From Archangium violaceum Cb vi76 (GTDB taxonomy: Bacteria; Myxococcota; Myxococcia; Myxococcales; Myxococcaceae): 43,614 nt of DNA. The notes under the pieces were generated by a model. It was not told where the DNA came from. It saw nothing but the letters and a program-made list of their open reading frames with translations, and ran no database searches. The position numbers were made by a program, and so were the translations under genes. Positions 41,437 to 43,614 of this stretch are shown piece by piece. Each line of letters starts with the position of its first letter. Position 1 is the stretch's first letter. The stretch is taken from assembly GCF_000733295.1 (NCBI RefSeq), contig NZ_JPMI01000175.1:1-43614 (forward strand), in the 5' to 3' direction.

Positions 41437-42354
41437 CTACTCCTTCCTGAGTACCTTCAGGATGCGATCGAGGTCATCGTACGAGAAGTAATCGACCTCG
41501 ATGGTGCCTTTTCCACCGGTCTTCTCCACCAGACGCACTTTCGTGCCCAGAATCCGCTGGAGCTCCTCGGTGAGCGCCTTCACCTGCGGGCTCACCTTGG
41601 CCGGCTTGCCCGAGTCCTTCGCCTTGCCACCCTTGGACTGCTGAACGAGCTTCTCGGTGTCGCGCACGCTCAACTTGCGCGCGGCCACCTGCTGGGCCAG
41701 CTCGGTCATCTCGGGGATGCGGGGCACACCGAGCAGCGCGCGGGCATGGCCGGCGCTCAGGTTGCCCTCGGCCACCATGTTCTTCACCTCGGGAGGCAGG
41801 CCGAGCAGCCGCAGGGCATTGGCCACCGTGGAGCGCTCCTTGCCCACGCGCTGGGCCACCTGATCCTGCGTGAGGCCGAACTCCTCGACGAGCCGGTGAT
41901 AGCCCTCGGCCTCTTCCATGGGGTTGAGGTCCGCGCGCTGGAGGTTCTCCACCAGGGCGAGCTCGAAGGCCTCGACCTCCGTCACCTCGCGCACGATGGC
42001 GGGAATCTCATGCAGGCCCGCGAGCTGCGAGGCCCGCCAGCGGCGCTCGCCGGCGATGATCTTGTAGCCCTCGCCGTCCTTGCGCACGAGCACGGGCATG
42101 AGGACGCCCTGGGCCTTGATGGACTCGGTGAGCTCGCGGAGCTTCTCCTCGTCGAAGTGGCGGCGGGGCTGGAGGGTGTCGCGGTGGATGGCCTCGATGG
42201 GGAGCTTGAGGACGCTGCCCTTGGGGGGAGGGGGAGGCTCGGGAAGAACAGCCACCGCCGCCGCGGCGGCCGCGGCGGGAGGAGGAGCGGCCTGGGGGAT
42301 GAGGGCGGAGAGGCCACGGCCCAACGCCCGCTTCTGCTTGTCACCGTTCAGCAC
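41437..42354 (-). CDS. parB: Chromosome-partitioning protein ParB
   Basis: About 305 residues. KRALGRGLSALIPQ marks the N-terminus, followed by an Ala/Pro linker. The CTP-binding motif is AGERRWRA (101-108) and ENLQRADLNPMEEA follows. The helix-turn-helix is LTQDQVAQRVGKERSTVANALRLL, and a C-terminal dimerisation domain ends VDYFSYDDLDRILKVLRKE. GTG at 42354 is chosen because GGAG lies 8 bases upstream; an ATG at 42384 would add ten residues. ParB clamps spread from parS; no canonical parS was found in the window. Confidence 0.93.
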   Translation of the reverse strand: MLNGDKQKRALGRGLSALIPQAAPPPAAAAAAAVAVLPEPPPPPKGSVLKLPIEAIHRDTLQPRRHFDEEKLRELTESIKAQGVLMPVLVRKDGEGYKIIAGERRWRASQLAGLHEIPAIVREVTEVEAFELALVENLQRADLNPMEEAEGYHRLVEEFGLTQDQVAQRVGKERSTVANALRLLGLPPEVKNMVAEGNLSAGHARALLGVPRIPEMTELAQQVAARKLSVRDTEKLVQQSKGGKAKDSGKPAKVSPQVKALTEELQRILGTKVRLVEKTGGKGTIEVDYFSYDDLDRILKVLRKE

Positions 42355-42518
42355 TGCTTGGTCTCCACCGGGAGGGCCCGGCATTACCGGCCCGGGAGCA
42401 CCCGGGCGGCCACGTCCCTGGACGGCAGCACCTCGGCCGGGGGGACGCGGGAGCCCGGCGGGGCGAGCGGAGCGAGGGAGCGCTCCAGCCCGATTCAGCG
42501 GTGGGGGGGCCCGCCTCA

Positions 42519-42548
42519 CTCCCGCCTATATAAGGATGCGGGCGGGAG
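42519..42548 (-). promoter_or_regulatory. Inverted repeat in the parA-parB spacer
   Basis: CTCCCGCC...GGCGGGAG, 8-base perfect arms around 14 A/T-rich bases including TATATAAGG, 13 bases after the parA stop. It may attenuate or terminate parA transcription, or carry a promoter for parB. Confidence 0.4.
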
Positions 42549-42560
42549 GCGGACCGGAGG

Positions 42561-43361
42561 CTACGCGACCTTGCGAGCGGGGGGCGGATTGGGCTCGCGC
42601 TGCATGATCTCACGGCCGAGCGCCAGGTAGCTCTCACAGCCCTTGGACTTGATGTCGTAGAGCAGGATGGGCTTGCCGAAGGACGGGCACTCGGACAGGC
42701 GCACGTTGCGCGGGACGACGGACGTGAAGACCTGCTCCTTGAAGTACTCGCGCACGTCGGCGACGACCTGGTTGGCGATGTTCGCGCGCGAGTCGAACAT
42801 GGTGAGGAGGATGCCCTCCATCTTCAGCCCGGGGTTGAAGGCCTGCTTGACCAGGTCGATGGTGTGGTTGAGCTGGGAGAGGCCCTCGAGCGCGTAGTAC
42901 TCGCACTGGAGCGGGATGAGGACGGAGTCCGCGGCGATCAGCGAGTTGAGGGTGAGGAGGCCGAGCGAGGGCGGGCAGTCGATGAGGATGTAGTCGTACT
43001 GCTCGGCCATGGGCCGGAGGGCATCGCGGAGGCGGTACTCGCGACGCTCCTGGTTGACGAGCTCGACCTCGGCGCCGGTGAGGTCCGGGGTGGCGGGGAC
43101 CACCTGGAGGAAGCGCAGCTCGGTGGGGTGGAGGAGCTCGCCCATGGGGCGGCCACCGAGGAGGGCGTCATAGACGGTGCCCTGGAGATTCTCGCGCTTG
43201 AGGCCGAGGCCGCTGCCGGCATTGCCCTGGGGGTCCATGTCGACGAGGAGCACCTTGCGCTCGGCGGCGGCGAGGCTGGCGGCGAGGTTGATGGCGGTGG
43301 TCGTCTTGCCGACGCCGCCCTTCTGATTGGAGATGCAGATGATTCGACCCACGTGGCCCAT
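42561..43361 (-). CDS. parA: Chromosome-partitioning ATPase ParA
   Basis: A protein of 266 residues, the short ParA form lacking an N-terminal DNA-binding domain. The deviant Walker A is KGGVGKTTT (14-22), followed by LLVDMDPQGNAGSGLG and YDYILIDCPPSLGLLTLNSL with the Walker B Asp, and VPRNVRLSECPSFGKPILLYD. It moves ParB-parS complexes on the nucleoid. The ATG at 43361 (MGHVGRIICI) is chosen by comparison with the family; ATG at 43406 would add a Pro/Arg tail. Two inverted repeats precede it. Confidence 0.94.
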   Translation of the reverse strand: MGHVGRIICISNQKGGVGKTTTAINLAASLAAAERKVLLVDMDPQGNAGSGLGLKRENLQGTVYDALLGGRPMGELLHPTELRFLQVVPATPDLTGAEVELVNQERREYRLRDALRPMAEQYDYILIDCPPSLGLLTLNSLIAADSVLIPLQCEYYALEGLSQLNHTIDLVKQAFNPGLKMEGILLTMFDSRANIANQVVADVREYFKEQVFTSVVPRNVRLSECPSFGKPILLYDIKSKGCESYLALGREIMQREPNPPPARKVA

Positions 43362-43420
43362 CCTTGCGACGCCCCGGGGATGCCGGGGGCTCTGCGGGGG
43401 AGGCATGTACCGACTGCGTA

Positions 43421-43465
43421 TTGATCCATCAAATCGACGGCTGATCCAGTCCACGACCGGATCAG
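43421..43465. promoter_or_regulatory. Two perfect inverted repeats upstream of parA
   Basis: TTGAT-CC-ATCAA (43421-43432) and CTGATCC...GGATCAG (43441-43447 and 43459-43465). Both lie 60-105 bases before the parA start and share a TGATCC core, so one protein might bind both. Confidence 0.5.
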
Positions 43466-43515
43466 ACTTCTAGCTCGCCTGCCTGACATCCGCCCGTCGA
43501 ACACCATGAGCCGAA

Positions 43516-43614
43516 TCACCCTCTCCCCCCGGGAGAGGGACGGGGTGAGGGTGCCCGGACCCCGGGTTGGAGCCGCGACGAGCCCCCTCTCCCCCTGGGA
43601 GAGGGCTGGGGTGA
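43516..43614 (-). repeat. Bipartite CCCTCACCCC repeat, copy 3 (reaches the window edge)
   Basis: Opposite orientation to copies 1 and 2. Both hairpin halves are complete, CCCTCTCCC-AGG-GGGAGAGGG and CCCTCTCCCGGGGGGAGAGGG on the minus strand, and the linker contains CCAACCCGGGG as in copy 2. It lies upstream of the parA promoter region. Confidence 0.75.

Noticed and set aside
42527-42536. TATATAAGG in the parA-parB spacer as a promoter -10 box
   Set aside because: On the relevant minus strand no convincing -35 partner at proper distance was found, so it is only noted as the loop of an inverted repeat.
43349-43360. CCCACGTGGCCC near the parA start as a possible parS
   Set aside because: Only the CACGTG centre matches; the flanking arms of the canonical 16-base site are absent. 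No full parS was seen in the window.

Overview
The window looks like chromosomal DNA of a myxobacterium of the Cystobacterineae (Archangium/Cystobacter/Myxococcus type). The reasons are the very high G+C with strong third-position bias, a parA-parB-bactofilin block arranged as in Myxococcus, the C-terminal end of a Myxococcus-type DUF2380 polymorphic toxin followed by an immunity-like gene, many lipoproteins, and an alternative complex III / caa3 oxidase cluster. No rRNA, tRNA, CRISPR array, transposase or phage structural gene was seen. Family names come from reading motifs, not from searches.

Layout. 1-0.8 kb: 3' end of a secreted-toxin gene, its probable immunity gene, and a 30-base relic of a second immunity gene. 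0.9-8.8 kb: single metabolic and accessory genes (GIY-YIG-like protein, serine hydrolase, FMN reductase, alpha/beta hydrolase, LysR regulator divergent from an NAD-dependent epimerase, VTT membrane protein, barrel-like exported protein). 9.1-20.5 kb (minus strand): one tightly coupled respiratory operon, actABCDEF, a small membrane protein, then ctaCDEF. Quinol electrons would pass from alternative complex III to a caa3 cytochrome c oxidase. 20.7-21.8 kb: HTH/PIN toxin-antitoxin pair. 22.2-23.1 kb: frame-broken lipoprotein pseudogene. 23.9-25.8 kb: two-gene AAA ATPase + TOPRIM-like unit, locally poorer in G+C, a candidate defence system. 25.8-33.1 kb: UbiA-type prenyltransferase, conserved hypotheticals, CBS protein, M50 protease with CBS domains, gamma-glutamyltransferase, Uma2-family protein. 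33.4-34.8 kb: unusual GHKL-ATPase-like protein with a C-terminal HExxH motif. 35.2-37.6 kb: egtB-egtD (ergothioneine). 37.9-40.1 kb: GntR regulator, two small reading frames, DUF2231 membrane protein. 40.4-43.4 kb (minus strand): parA, parB, bacM and a lipoprotein, probably one transcription unit ending in a large stem-loop.

Two families of dispersed intergenic repeats stand out. The first is a 61-bp imperfect palindrome with 27-7-27 architecture in four copies (5314, 23076, 37643, 38721). Each copy lies downstream of a reading frame, and the stem pairs co-vary. The second is a bipartite CCCTCACCCC...GGGAGAGGG element in three roughly 90-100 bp copies (8955, 34991, 43516) plus one solitary half (40093). 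Several short perfect palindromes sit where operators would be expected: upstream of parA, the gamma-glutamyltransferase, the Uma2 gene and the LysR/epimerase pair.

The best candidates for something undescribed are the palindromic repeat family, the ATPase/TOPRIM pair and the GHKL-HExxH fusion.
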